A stretch of DNA of 64,000 bases, from assembly GCF_964340395.1 (NCBI RefSeq), contig NC_135554.1, positions 28,575,130 through 28,639,129 of the forward strand, written 5' to 3'. Below the pieces are notes generated by a model, which had not been told where the DNA came from, searched no databases, and saw only the letters and a list, made by a program, of their open reading frames with translations. Shown here one piece after another: positions 37,901 to 50,432 of the stretch (positions within the stretch are counted from its first letter, which is position 1; the number at the start of each line of letters is the position of its first letter). The stretch comes from Glandiceps talaboti (lineage: Eukaryota > Hemichordata > Enteropneusta > Spengelidae). The position numbers were made by a program, and so were the translations under genes.

Positions 37901-38540
37901 ACCAGATGTAAACTGAATGTCTTCTGTAAGGGTAAAGTTTTGAGATTGTCATTCCTACAGACAATTGTTGGAATACAACAGAACATATGTAATAAGTTAT
38001 TTTTTCTCATTGATTGCTATTTGCTCATTGCTGTTAGTGATCTCCTGGCCAACCACATGTACTGTGAAATTTGTTGAGAATGTAAAAAAAAATAAGCACA
38101 TCGTCGTACCACTTTAGACAACATTTCCTGATGAGAAACTATTTTTTCCTTTTTAGTGGCCTACAAAAATATGCCAATAATTTATTAAAACTAAAAGCTA
38201 CATTAGTAATATTTTCAGGACAGGTGCGCTTTGGTATCGCAAATGTGTGTACCAAGTTATAATGAATTTGAAGCATGCATTCTTGAGATATAGCATAATT
38301 ACCGAAAATCATTAATTACGTAACTTGCTCATTAATATTCACAGGATTTTTACCAAAACCTAATCAAGTCTTGCCATTACCCTACGGAATACGTCTTCAA
38401 AATTTCGTTTGAATTGAGCAAGCCGTTATGGAGAAAACGATGACACAGACAGACAGACAGACAGACACACACACACACAGACAGACACACAGACACACAG
38501 ACTTCCCCACCCATAAATATATCTCTTCCTTACGGAAGAA
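37901..38540 (+). mobile_element. Tandem-core element family, copy D
   Basis: It starts ACCAGATGTAAACTGAATG then TCTTCTGTAAGGG and ends CTTCCTTACGGAAG (about 38525-38538), preserving the inverted subterminal repeats. A reduced core (one to two units, GATATAGCATAATTACCG), the conserved TTTTTACCAAAACCTAATC block, and an (ACAG)n/(AC)n tract (about 38445-38500) lie between. Confidence 0.72.
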
Positions 38541-41500
38541 AAAAATCGGTATAGCCTGGGAGAGAGGTTACGAAAATCCTTAAATGGGGGAGGGGATTTT
38601 GTGTGTGCCCAAAATATTTTCTCCTCATTCTTCCCTGTAAATTCTGCTCGTTCCCTAACCGACCTAAAGCCACTTTCAAACTTAATCAAAATAAATATTT
38701 ATTGCAGGCAGTTCTTGCAAACACATTTCCCCTGCCAAAACCCCACAGACGGAATTGAAAGTGTAACCAAAAGAATTGACTATTTCCCGTTAATGTATCT
38801 TCTTCAGAGGATTTCATTGTCTGGTTACCATGGTAGCAATGTAGACGAATGGTGGCCGGAGCGTAACGAGTCTCTAGTTTGTGAATAGTGTTATAGCACT
38901 CAACCGGAAGAAATGTAGAAATTCGCGATAAAATTGTGACGTCATCACAGCCACAGTCAGTTCTTTAGGCGTGCAATTGTGACGCATAAATATCACGGCG
39001 TGGATGTCTCTTTAGGATAACGGCAGAAGACATTGCTTTGTCATTTCATTGACGAAGGAATCATAAAATCAGGAATAATCATTGAAAATAACGTTATTAA
39101 AATAAAATCAGCACGAATAATCCTAGAAACTTGAGTAACGTTATTAAAATAAAATTAGTGAGAATATTCTAGAAAATAATGTAAAAATAAAATCAGTAGG
39201 AATAATCCTAGCAAATAACGCTATTAACTGTTGAGTCAATAACAGAATGTTGTAGTAAAGTCAGTTTTAGGGGCAATGCAGGATACCTGCGCCTTCAAAT
39301 CATACGGCGCTACATTTAATGCATTGTCCCGGGACATTCTTAGGCGTAATAAATGAGATATGTCTCATACCATATGATGTCACAGTGGTTTACAACATAA
39401 TTCACATCCAATATTAACGAAACTGTTATCGTAATGAACATAAACGTACATGCTGGTTAACGACAATAGAAACTCATTCATAGAACGTGGATTTACCCAA
39501 CGCGGGCCCTGCAGTTGACTTTTGATATTTCACGTACGCCGTAAATATTTTCAGTTTTGCCATAGTCGAGGGTTTTGTACTAAACATTGTTCACCGACAA
39601 TAATCCTGCGCTGTTTATTTGAAAGCCATACACATCCCCTGACATGCCTTTGCGATATAACAGTTACAATGTGTTTCCTGGATAGACGCACATTTCTTAA
39701 TGAAAATGCATTCATTGAAATGCCTACCGAGGGCCTCGCATTGGAAACGAAACTACCGTGTAAGTGCGTCCAGTGGGAATACTTGAATCCTGAAATGTTA
39801 TTTAGGGTAAAGGCATGAAATTCTGATTACTTTATACAAATAATTGTGGTTTTAAAAATATCTACTGGCATACAAATATTAAATAGATATTATAAAGAAG
39901 AAAAAATATTTGATTATTAGAATAATGAACAGTTATAATTGTCTGGAATATGACCCTACAAATTATTACAGATTACGCGTTTTGCGTATCAATGCGTTTT
40001 GTTTTAAACCTTCAGCTGGTTATGACCGTCCTACAACCCAACTGACCCAATTTTGTAGAAGATTATCACGTCACAGTGAAAGCCGTACAGAATCGTAAAT
40101 TACTAAGTCATTCTACTACGATCACATGATCTAGCTTTCATTCAGCAAACTCGTATTCCTTCACATAAAATTAAGATTAAACTGAGAAATTCCTTCAACA
40201 ACACAGTCGACACTACTAAAAGATACAAAACGAAAATACATTATACAGAGTATAGTATATTTACCATTATCGCTGTCAATCCCACAGTACTGAACGTTGG
40301 TGTGGATACTACTAAGTAAAAGGGCGCCATAATGCTTAAACATCGGGTGGGCGTATTAACTCAATGGAATGAACCTGGCAGACGAATTCACGAGTAGCTA
40401 TGTACTCGAATTATCGACACATCTATACTATAGCTTGTGGAAGGCCCTTTAGGTATGCAGAGATATGTCGGAAAACCCACACACGTAATCCATTGTATTT
40501 GTTTATATTTTAAAACTGTTAAATGTCACTTTATTAATTCTGTTCACTACTTCATTGATTTTATAGACGATTTAATTTCCCATTATGAGTTTGTAACTGC
40601 CAGCTACAGACTAAATAAACAAGGGCTTTTCAGGAAGAGCAGATACCTTTGTCAATTCATTTTTAAGACAAATCTCTAACTGTCCTGTTATTCTGTGGAA
40701 CATGTAGTTAAACGCATATTTCACATCGCCAGGTAATTTCAGTAATTATATCTAAATGTATTACTGTAATGAGGCTAATATTATTAATCTTGCTACAACA
40801 ATGGTCTGCTTCAATTTTTGAAAAAAGCTAAACGCATTCTATTTCGCAGGTTTGTCCTCATTCCTCCACAAATAAAGTGCAAACCATAAATTGTAGTCTT
40901 AAGTTAGTATTTTGTGCAGTTGTTCTGTGCTTTTCTGTTTTGTAATAACCCTATTTCTGACTTTGTGTGTGAATAAACAGTCATGCCAGCGACTATGGTT
41001 AAATTTGTAGTAAATTTTCTAGACAGGTACCTCATTGACTTTGTTTTGAGAGTAGTATCTCCTTACACACATGTACAGTTATGGGCCACGAACGTACAAT
41101 TATTCCACCAGAAAACATTCGTATAAGAATTGCTTAGCACAGTCAGACCACTGTGATAAACTAGAGTAGTTTTATCCAAAACTAGGTAGCTTCCATACAT
41201 TCTACATGCCTTGACCGGCAATGATTCTCTAATGTATTCATTACTTGATGACGTCACACATTATCAACGTGGCATCTGCCTAGGCTATACAGAGTGTACT
41301 TTGCCTTTCACAAAACGGTGAGAATTCTTGTTTTATTTATTAGCACCTTCAGTTTACTGGAAGCTTTGTTCTGGATTTTGTAAATTATTTGTATTTAATT
41401 ATCATGGTATGCAATTTATAGAGTTACCCAGGCCAACGAACTTAAAAGTACACATTTAATATAAATATAGTAAATTAAACTACTTGGATATATGATCACC

Positions 41501-41816
41501 TTAACTCCATTTTATTCTAAATTTCATGAGAAATTTCATTTATATACGAAATGGATTTTGTTTCCGATGTTAGCTTACCAATACAATGGGAGAACAAATA
41601 CTACGATCTGAAATAGCTACATTGTATATGGTCTTTTATTCATGGTAATTATACACACGGACGACTTTACAGTCATTCAACATTGTTATGGCTGTGAATG
41701 ATATTCTTATAGTTCTTCTCCCGACGATGGAAACCAAGTTGCCATGACTACGCCTCGTCAGATTGTAATCGCTATAAATATAATGACATATTTCGAGTGT
41801 TTTGATGGTCATTTAC
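38541..41816. other. Intron or upstream region, no gene seen
   Basis: Unique-looking AT-rich sequence. A short diverged direct repeat (ATAACGTTATTAAAATAAAA type) is present at about 39060-39240. No supported exon. Confidence 0.45.
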
Positions 41817-41978
41817 AATTATTGATTTAATTTCGTATAGTGCTAAAGTGCACGATTCATCATGGTAGTCATCATTGCCCAAAATGTAGGTTGTCCAACA
41901 ATCAGAGGGATTACTTTCAGACGAGACGTTGGTAGAACTACAGACAATTTTGTTCCGCCATTCTGTCATATATCCATC
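41817..41978 (-). CDS. Candidate ectodomain exon, Cys-rich
   Basis: 162 nt, phase 0 on both sides, with a good acceptor (AAACTTCCCTATAG) and a weaker donor (ATT/GTAAATG). It encodes DGYMTEWRNKIVCSSTNVSS, later SDCWTTYILGNDDYH and SCTLALYEIKSII: three cysteines, a Trp and NVS/NPS sequences. It would join the 34.65 kb exon in frame. The 54-codon open frame has protein-like composition but could be chance; it could also belong to another gene. Confidence 0.35.
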
Positions 41979-42193
41979 CTATAGGGAAGTTTGTCTCGAC
42001 AATAGTTCATCAACCTTAGGTTTTTCAGTCAATTCTTCTATTACCATCACGAATAGAGAAACAATGACGTCAAGACATATCTAAACAGGGAATTTTCTTC
42101 AAGTGAACAATGATGGCGCAATAATAACAAACCGCCAACAATGACAACCACGCCCATTCTATCACTAACATCACTCAAAGCAATACATACAAC

Positions 42194-42240
<47 letters not shown>

Positions 42241-42485
42241 CAGATAGGTTGAGACAGTCATGCACACACACGCACATTGCATACATGCATACATACATAC
42301 ATACATACATGCATGCATGCATGCATGCATGCATGCATACATACATACATACATACATACATACATACATACATACATACATACATACATACACACACGT
42401 ACATACATACATACATACATACATACATACATACATACATACATACGTACATACATACATACATACATACATATATACACACATA
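42194..42485. repeat. (ACAG)n and (ATAC)(ATGC)(ATAC) array
   Basis: (ACAG)n at 42194-42236, then ATAC units with an ATGC core (about 42308-42338), again an A-B-A arrangement, running into the SINE at 42490. Confidence 0.95.
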
Positions 42486-42489
42486 CATA

Positions 42490-42716
42490 CATTGTGGTCA
42501 TGATCGCCTTGGAATCTGCAGGTTGCAAGTTCGAGCCCCGTCGCTGCTGTTTGTTTCTGAAGTCCTTGGGGGAAATCTGAACCACGATTGTGCCTCAGTC
42601 AACCCAGCTGTATAATTGGGGACTTGGTATATAGATTTAGGTCTTTGCTAGGGATAATAATAATCTTGATCCTCACCTATGACGTTATCGAGTCTAAATA
42701 AAGTGTATTACTATTA
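42490..42716 (+). mobile_element. tRNA-derived SINE, 5'-truncated
   Basis: A box B-like AAGTTCGAGCC at about 42527-42537 lies in a tRNA-like 3' half (CAGGTTGCAAGTTCGAGCCC). A body with CAACCCAGCTGTATAATTGG and a terminal AAATAAAGTGTATTACTATT follow. Box A is lost where the microsatellite begins. Different from the 10.27 kb SINE. Confidence 0.7.
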
Positions 42717-43916
42717 CAAGTGAAGGGACTTAACATATTACGGAATCTGGCAAATGTATGACATTTTATAGGTTTTGCTTTTTAATTATTGTTTGTACAT
42801 AATGTGTAGGGAAACATTTTGCGTTCCTCGACAAGACAATACAGTAAAATCAGAATCTACTCTATTCAGATATGTAGACTGTTCGATTAATATATTCTGT
42901 AAGTGGGACATAGTTTGACATGCACACATCAAACTATTACATCACTTGTATGCAGGATTGTCTATTTTACTTTTAAAAAGCAACAGTGACAATTTTCAAT
43001 TTAAAACTGTTTACTTTGCCTAAAAGTGTTTGTCATCCCGTGTTAGATGTCCAAAGGAATACTGTCAGAGATTTACGTCACTGAGAAAAAAGTACTATAT
43101 GCTACCTTTCTTTCTTCACCTTTACAGTCCTTTTTAAAACGTTGAAAATTATTAAATTTAAAATTGAAGGAGTGGTTGTAGGATATAGTCTGACATTGAG
43201 AACAGCTGCTATAGCAATAGGCGTTGGCGAGAGCGCGTTTTTATTTTTGAAGATTTGAAGCATGTATGCATGCGCTTTTTCGCGTGTTTGACACGTCCAT
43301 GTACTTCCGTGCTCGTGGATGATAGAAATTCAAAGTGAATTCAAAGGGATGGCCGCAAAATTTGTACGATCAATCGTTGTCTATGTGAAAATTGGGATAG
43401 TTTGAGGTTGACATGTGGTATGTACATATGATCACGATGTACACTATGCATCTGTACTAACTTTGAAACTGAATCTTTGGAACGAAGTATGAGGCTTGTA
43501 CATTTACACTTTCGCTTACTTGCTCAGGGGTTAGAGTGCTTTAATGTCTGAAATAGGCAAACATTCTGTGACAGACATGCAGCATAGCAATCAGCACGAC
43601 CTCATGTATTTGAATTCGTCCCACGAGCTATCCCTGAACTTTCAAGTTACCAAATGAAGTCCCCGACTGAAGAGAAATTCAGAATGTTGTTTGTTTGAAA
43701 CCTGCTGTCCTGAAACTATGTACTGGCGCAGGGAATCTTATGTTCTGCAAAAAATCTAATACCTGGATTTAATTTCACAGAAATTATATGTGTTGATAAT
43801 CATTAATTAACGAAGAAGCAGCTGAAGTTATTCAACACCTTTCAAATTGAATATTACACCACTGTTTACAACTCGGTCTCATCTTCAAGTTTATGTGCTA
43901 ATTATAAACATTGTCT

Positions 43917-43962
<46 letters not shown>

Positions 43963-43977
43963 ACAACAACAACAACA
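43917..43977. repeat. (AAC)n microsatellite
   Basis: About 20 AAC units with one ACG interruption. The flanks 42717-43916 contain no supported gene. Confidence 0.95.
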
Positions 43978-44159
43978 AGAACACATGCAGGAATATAACG
44001 ATATGTCGTCTTATAGTGTCAGTTTCATTAACAGTACCATGTATCAATTGAAAGAGTGTCGAACTGTATAGAAAGGTAAAGGAAGGAGGTATGTGTGTAC
44101 TATAAGTTGTTGTTTTTTAAAAATAAATTCTAGCAACATAAGTCAAATACCCGTTTTAT

Positions 44160-45103
44160 GAACAAAACACTTGTTGTTTTTTCATGCGTCGACTTTCACT
44201 TATATTGAATTTCAATCTTTCATGTAATCTGACAAAATATAAAGTTATTTTTCTGTTTCTTTGTTTATTCCAAAGCAATTACATTTTTCATGTTTTATGT
44301 CTAATTTTGTAATTATCGGGATGTTGGTGCCATGGCAACTGATGTGTATGACTATTTTTTAAAAACCCATTATTACAAATAATAAGTTACCTTACATATG
44401 GTGGTTTTCAGACAAACTATTTTGTTCAAAACATTATGTAATCACAGGAATATATCTTGACAAAAATATACTTTTAAGCCTACTTTATGTTTCCAATTTT
44501 TGTTACAATGGACACGGGTAACTCATGTATACTAGAAGCAAGACATTTTTTTAATTTTTAGTTTTTTTCATGTTTTACATCTAATTTTGCAAAGAATCCG
44601 CATCATGTGGTGATTTTGTTACCCTGGCAACTGATGTTCATATAATGATCACTTTGTTTGTTGAACTCGGCATAACAAACTACCCAATGTAGGGTAGGCA
44701 ATATGGAAATAAACCTGATTATTAATAATTTATAACATTATTTGTTTGATGCTTTTGTATTTTACCAAAACAACACTTTAAAGCCTGCTGTACGTTTCTA
44801 TGGAAACAGCTATCCTATTTTAGACATTTTTTGTTACAACAGATAACACCTATTCATACATGCCAAAGACAAAGATATTCTTTCACGAAATTTTATTTTT
44901 TTCCATGTTTTATGTCAAAATTTGTAAAAATCTACATATTGTGGTGATTTTTGTCCCCATGGTAACGAATGTTCATAATATGACTTGTTTAACTCATCAT
45001 AACAAACTACCCTGCTTAGGGTGGTTAATATTCAAATAAACTCGGTTATTATTACTAATACGGTTATTATTACTTAAGGTGTCACACAATGTGACACCTT
45101 AAG
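44160..45103 (+). repeat. Three ~300 bp diverged tandem units ending in a perfect hairpin
   Basis: Units start near 44285, 44570 and 44905, each with TTTTYCATGTTTTAYRTC, then CCATGGCAACTGATG or a variant, then AACAAACTACC and AATAAAC. The array closes with a perfect 14 bp inverted repeat, CTTAAGGTGTCACA, loop CAA, and its complement (45073-45103). Possibly another tandem-core mobile element with terminal hairpin (inference). Confidence 0.65.
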
Positions 45104-45496
45104 CTCTGAGAAAAAACTAAATATTGAAAAATCAATATCGGATTATATTTCATTCATTTCACCTAAAGGCCCCACTGTAAGTTTGGTTGTTTCATCCTTG
45201 TAGCTTATATGACTGAAGCTTTTGATAACTAACATGGGAAAATGTTTTGATTTGTTGATGAATTTTGCTTATAACTGTCCTTAATAGACTCAGGACATGG
45301 CTATAATAGACATGGCGAAAACAGACATGTTTTTATTTCACTGTTTGTATTATTGAATTGAATATTCAAACATCCTATATTACTGTTTGCACATGAGGCT
45401 CTAAAGGATATCTGCGCGGACAGGTTCACCAACAACCAATAACATCCCGATCCGGATGTACATTTTTGGGCTGTACGATTTTGAAGTTGATGATGA

Positions 45497-45629
<133 letters not shown>

Positions 45630-46279
45630 TTGGCAACATTTGACAACACCATGGAGATATTGTAATTTAGAAGTGGTACTATTTTTTTTCTCGTATATTG
45701 GTCGTCGGCAATACAAAGCTTTATCTGACCCGTAACTATCCAGGATGTTCCTAATAGCTGTTAACCATTGACAAGATAGCATGTGTATATTGAGACATGT
45801 AAAGAACTCTGTAACTGGATCTATGTTCGTTATACTTTGATGGACCATCTACCGTAGTCTCATACTCTTTCTCGGTTACCCACACTTTTTCTGGCCCTAC
45901 AGAGTCTGGGGCATTACATCGTTAGTGATTAGAACATAACGATGGTGACTGTCAATGAACTTGGAGAGTTCTGATTGGATGAAAATGGTTCCTAATTTTT
46001 TTTCATCAACTTTTTAATATTCTGCAAAAATCATGGTATAAATGTTTTGAAAATAGAAGATTAACCACTTTGAGCAAATGTTGACACCATTTGATGTTAC
46101 TATAGATGGTATGTTCATGTTGTGGGCCAGCCTCTCCCATATCTTGGTTCAATCACCGCAGTCATGTTGACGCAGACTGTCTGGACCGACGAAAATGAAA
46201 GTCCCAGTTGAGAGTCTTGGTAACCGAGATTATTGATACCACAATGTCTAATCTGGGTTGATCAGAAGGATAACCTGTC

Positions 46280-46336
<57 letters not shown>
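46280..46336. repeat. (GT)n microsatellite
   Basis: About 28 GT units. Sequence from 45630 to 47250 otherwise shows no supported gene. Confidence 0.95.
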
Positions 46337-46338
<2 letters not shown>

Positions 46339-47255
46339 AAAACTGGATTGTGCGTGGTTATAAACAATGTGACATGTTGTTTACAGTTATCGTGATTGAC
46401 TCGTGTTGAGCATCATATTTCCCACAATGCATTATTCCAGATATCCAAGATAGCGGATTGCAAGTCAACATTTTGCGATTTTCACATCGGTTTGTATCTG
46501 TTTACTCACCTCATTGCCAACTAATCAGGTCAAAGTATACCATCTTGCAGAGGTGAAACAAGGAAGATTGCAAAATCAATGAACTATCTACGTCGTTCAA
46601 TAGGTTCAAATTCTACATACTGTCCGAATGGTTAAGCAGCCAATTTTCCACAGAGAAAAAAACCAGAGTCTGTCAGCAGTACATATGTCAAAGATGCATG
46701 TCAACCTATAGGGAGATAGACAAGAAGAAAGAAAATCAGCAACACTTGTTGGTTTTAATAAATTAAACCTGACTTTCAACATTCTGCAAATCCAGTTCTT
46801 AAGTATCGATCCTAAACTTAGCATGGATAGTAGAGACAAAAAGCATGTTGCAATTATTGTACTTAAAGGTTTCTATTGTGTTACGTAAGAAAACGAATGG
46901 TTCTACTTTTGCAAACGCTACTCTTAAAGTTCACAGTTCAAACATTATGCTTGCCTTTAAGATCAGGGAATAGACCCGATATCATCATGTTTGTACAGAC
47001 GATGGATTGATCTGCGCCCTTGGAGATTAAAATAAAGTGTATGTTCACGGAATACGTGCTGATAGTTTACCCCAATTAACGCGAATACTTTTTCAGATAT
47101 TTTCACACATTGACTTTCTTTTAATTATATCGAAAATGTGAACATATAACTGTTAACTGTCTTTACAGCGAATATCAAACTAGTATTTATTCATTTTTCT
47201 CAGCGATTTCACATATTTTCAACATTCATACAAACAAACGAGCGCACGTCCATCT

Positions 47256-47405
47256 ACAAATTGTATGTATGTGTATGTGTATATGTATATTACGTATGTA
47301 TGTATGTGTGTTTGTGTATTCTGCTGTGTATGTATGTATGTATGTGACAATGTGTGTATGTATGTATGTATGTATGTGTGTGTGTGTGTGTGTGTGTACG
47401 TATGT
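47256..47405. repeat. (TATG)/(TG) mixed microsatellite
   Basis: Irregular mixture of TATG, TGTA and GT units. Confidence 0.9.
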
Positions 47406-47631
47406 ATATGCACGTCTGTTTTTTAAGCTATCTTAACTTTCAACTCCTTTTTAATGACTTCAATTCTGCTTAGCGTACATTTGAGTAATTATATTGTGTA
47501 CTTCTCTTTAAACTGCATTTTTACACTCTGTGTCACCTGACGACAGGAAAGTGTCATCTTTTTGACGGCATTTACAAGTACAGTATAACCATTATATTCG
47601 AGCTGGAGAGGCGAAATTATAATTATGATAC

Positions 47632-49632
47632 AGTACCGTAGCCTGCGGGGGGGGGGGGGGGGGGGCAAGGGGGGCAGCTACCCCCCCCCCCCGAGATTTT
47701 GGAAAAAAGCTAGAAAAAAGCTACTTTTTGAATACATAATAATGCTATTAAAATCGTTATTTACGTGACGATTCCTAGCATGCGCGATTTCAATGGATAG
47801 TTCACTAAAGTGACTGTACACTGACTCATGGCTAATATGTATCTTATATCGCTATTGTACGCTGGTTTAACTTCGAATTAAAATGTGTCCTGGTAAAAAT
47901 TGTAACATTTTGCAGCAAATCAAAATTTCTTTGCGCGGGAAAGTACAAAAGAAGTGCGCACATGCACTGTGCATTTTCCGCGAGTAACGGTAGTCTTGAA
48001 AGTCTCCTTCATTTGAAGATAGCAAGTCGCAATTATAATGTCAGCGAGTGAAACTCAAAAAAAGACGGAAAAAGTCGTTCAACGTGAGGTTGCCTGCTAT
48101 CCTGCATGCAGTGACTCGTGACTCCGAAGATGCTCTCGATCTCATTTACATCTTGTTCATTAAAACATTTCATGCTGGTAAAACGGCAGATCTCTTTTTG
48201 GAATATTTGGTGACCCTGAAAAACTATTAAACTAGGTATGCAGTTTAAGATCCACTATTTGAAGATATTGCTTTCAATAATTGTGTTCGACGTTGTCTTT
48301 GGTTAAAATGTTGTTTGATATATTAAATTATCTCATTGCACACTGACACTAGCCTTATTCCGCAATTCATTTTGAAGCGACAATTTGCTATGGAAAGTAT
48401 GGCCCTGAATTTGTAAACAGAGCTGTACCTTCGACATCAAAATCCAAACTTCAATTTCCATTATAATGATAATGACAAGGAGAATTCACTGAGCTCACCT
48501 TGGGTTCGAAATAAACGAGGCCATAACAGTTTTGGGAGTTCGGTAAAGAAAATGATTATTTTGTTGTGTTACTTATTTGGGAAAGCACCATCCATTTTTT
48601 ATTTTGAATGTGACATCTTTTGGCAACTACTTTGAAAGATACGACATCAGGCCAGAAAAAATGAAAAAACTATATTTTCTGAATAGTACATGTAACAATA
48701 TACATTTGAGTCTATTCCAAATTATATAATATCTTATACAGTGATTTACTTGGCTCTGATGTTGCATACAAGCATGAATTGAGATTAAATATCCAATGGG
48801 CACTAAAAAGAATTGAACAAAAGTTTACGACCATTGGGCCATCAAAAGTCTGAAAGTCTTGAAATGTTTTGCTCTTTATTCAGCATTTTTTGGAACGAAA
48901 TTAAACTTTAGAAGAAGTCATTTACCATGTTCACATCCGCATAATATCTTCTCAGCTTTGCCACTTCAAGATAATATGTAATACATAGCATAATTGTTTC
49001 AATTCTGGTATTTTATTATGTCTATGGTTTGATATTTTATGCCTCTAAATGGCCTCCTACACTGTCTTATTTTCAATTTTTTTTTCACATTTGGAGTTGT
49101 CTCCTTCCAATGCATCATTGTACCATATGATTTTATATCTCCACTGTAGCGTAGGTGACAGAAGCCTGGGAAAGGGTGGCTAAAATAATGCTTGAGTTTC
49201 AATTGGCGGGGCTTAACATATTTTGAGAAGAGAGGGTGCGAGGAACTACACCATTTGTTTAACCGTAAATTGTGTACATTTCCTAACTGTAGCTATGCAG
49301 ACAAATTGCATGAGATAGTATCAAGATGACTGAATAAGTTCTATCTAAACTCGACCTGAAATATTTTGCTGTCATTATATATGGTTTGTTTTATCCTTGT
49401 CAAAGAAATGAAATCGACCTACTTACCCAATGTGATGGGTTAGGTTACCCGTTGACACAAGCATTTTTTATGTTTTCTGACCTTACATATGATATTTAAT
49501 TGCGTATTCTAAAATATATATTATGTAAATTGCATGCACATTTATGTAAATTAGCACTTTTCTAAATTTTAAATGCACGATTGCACCAAGACAAAGTTCT
49601 GCCCCCCCCCCCCCCTGGCAATACGGCCCTGT
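47632..49632. mobile_element. hAT-like DNA transposon relic
   Basis: The left end ACAGTACCGTAGCCTGCGGG and the reverse complement of the right end (ACAGGGCCGTATTGCCAGGG) are diverged inverted repeats beginning CAG...CCGTA and running into long poly-G, a form widespread in hAT elements. Inside, a plus-strand remnant at 48048-48227 starts MKLKKRRKKSFNVRLPAILH and is followed by stops. No clear 8 bp target duplication was found. The superfamily is inferred from the ends only. Confidence 0.55.
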
Positions 49633-49769
49633 AGATAGCAATTGTTAGACATTATGCACACTGCTTCGTAATACTCCAAAATACCACTGGCAAGATAAAG
49701 GATCGAATATCGCACCCCACTGGGGAGTTGATGTAATTTTTAAAGATTTTAACAGCGATTAACTTAGCA

Positions 49770-50051
49770 ATGGCCACACTATTGTCGTTAATGCTATTAG
49801 TTGCTTCTCATCAATCAGGGCATGTCGTTGCTATGGCAGCAGAACTCTCAACAGATGTAACAAAGTGGTCAAGAAGCGGAATTACAGCATTGAAGTTAAC
49901 TTATACAGTGCTTTATCCTAGAAATGAATTAGTAAAGATAGGAGCATGGTCACACCTGATTATTGCGGTTATGTCTGTAAACAGTCTTGTTTGTACGCCA
50001 ATGCGCACTTGCCCTACTAACTTCGCAGTGACTGTTTCTTCTGAGTTTAGG
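49770..50051 (+). CDS. Uncertain open segment ending at a donor-like site
   Basis: An ATG opens 94 codons that run to GAGTTTAG/GTACGTCAG, a plausible donor. The N terminus MATLLSLMLLVASHQSG is hydrophobic enough for a weak signal peptide. No domain recognised. The opposite strand is also partly open here, so a first exon of a plus-strand gene is only a possibility. Confidence 0.2.
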
Positions 50052-50357
50052 TACGTCAGAAGCAGTGAGAACGTTCTTATTATATGTTGCAGTGTTTTCT
50101 TTAAAATTATCTTACATATTTATAATCTTTGGAAATCGTGATAAAATTGTGTCCTCAATTTTAGAAAAATGTATGTAAAAAGTAACTTGTCGATTTGATA
50201 CCATCGAGGAGGTCGACATAGAAAACAATAGTTAAGATTGCAAACTCCCCAGAAATTTATGGTTTTCGAACATTTGGGAATGAAAGTTTATTTTTCATTT
50301 AAGACGTTTTAAAGATAATGTTTTTTACACCATAATTATTATTTACATACCGATGTA

Positions 50358-50359
<2 letters not shown>

Positions 50360-50429
<70 letters not shown>
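50360..50429. repeat. (CA)n microsatellite
   Basis: About 35 CA units. Confidence 0.96.
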
Positions 50430-50432
<3 letters not shown>

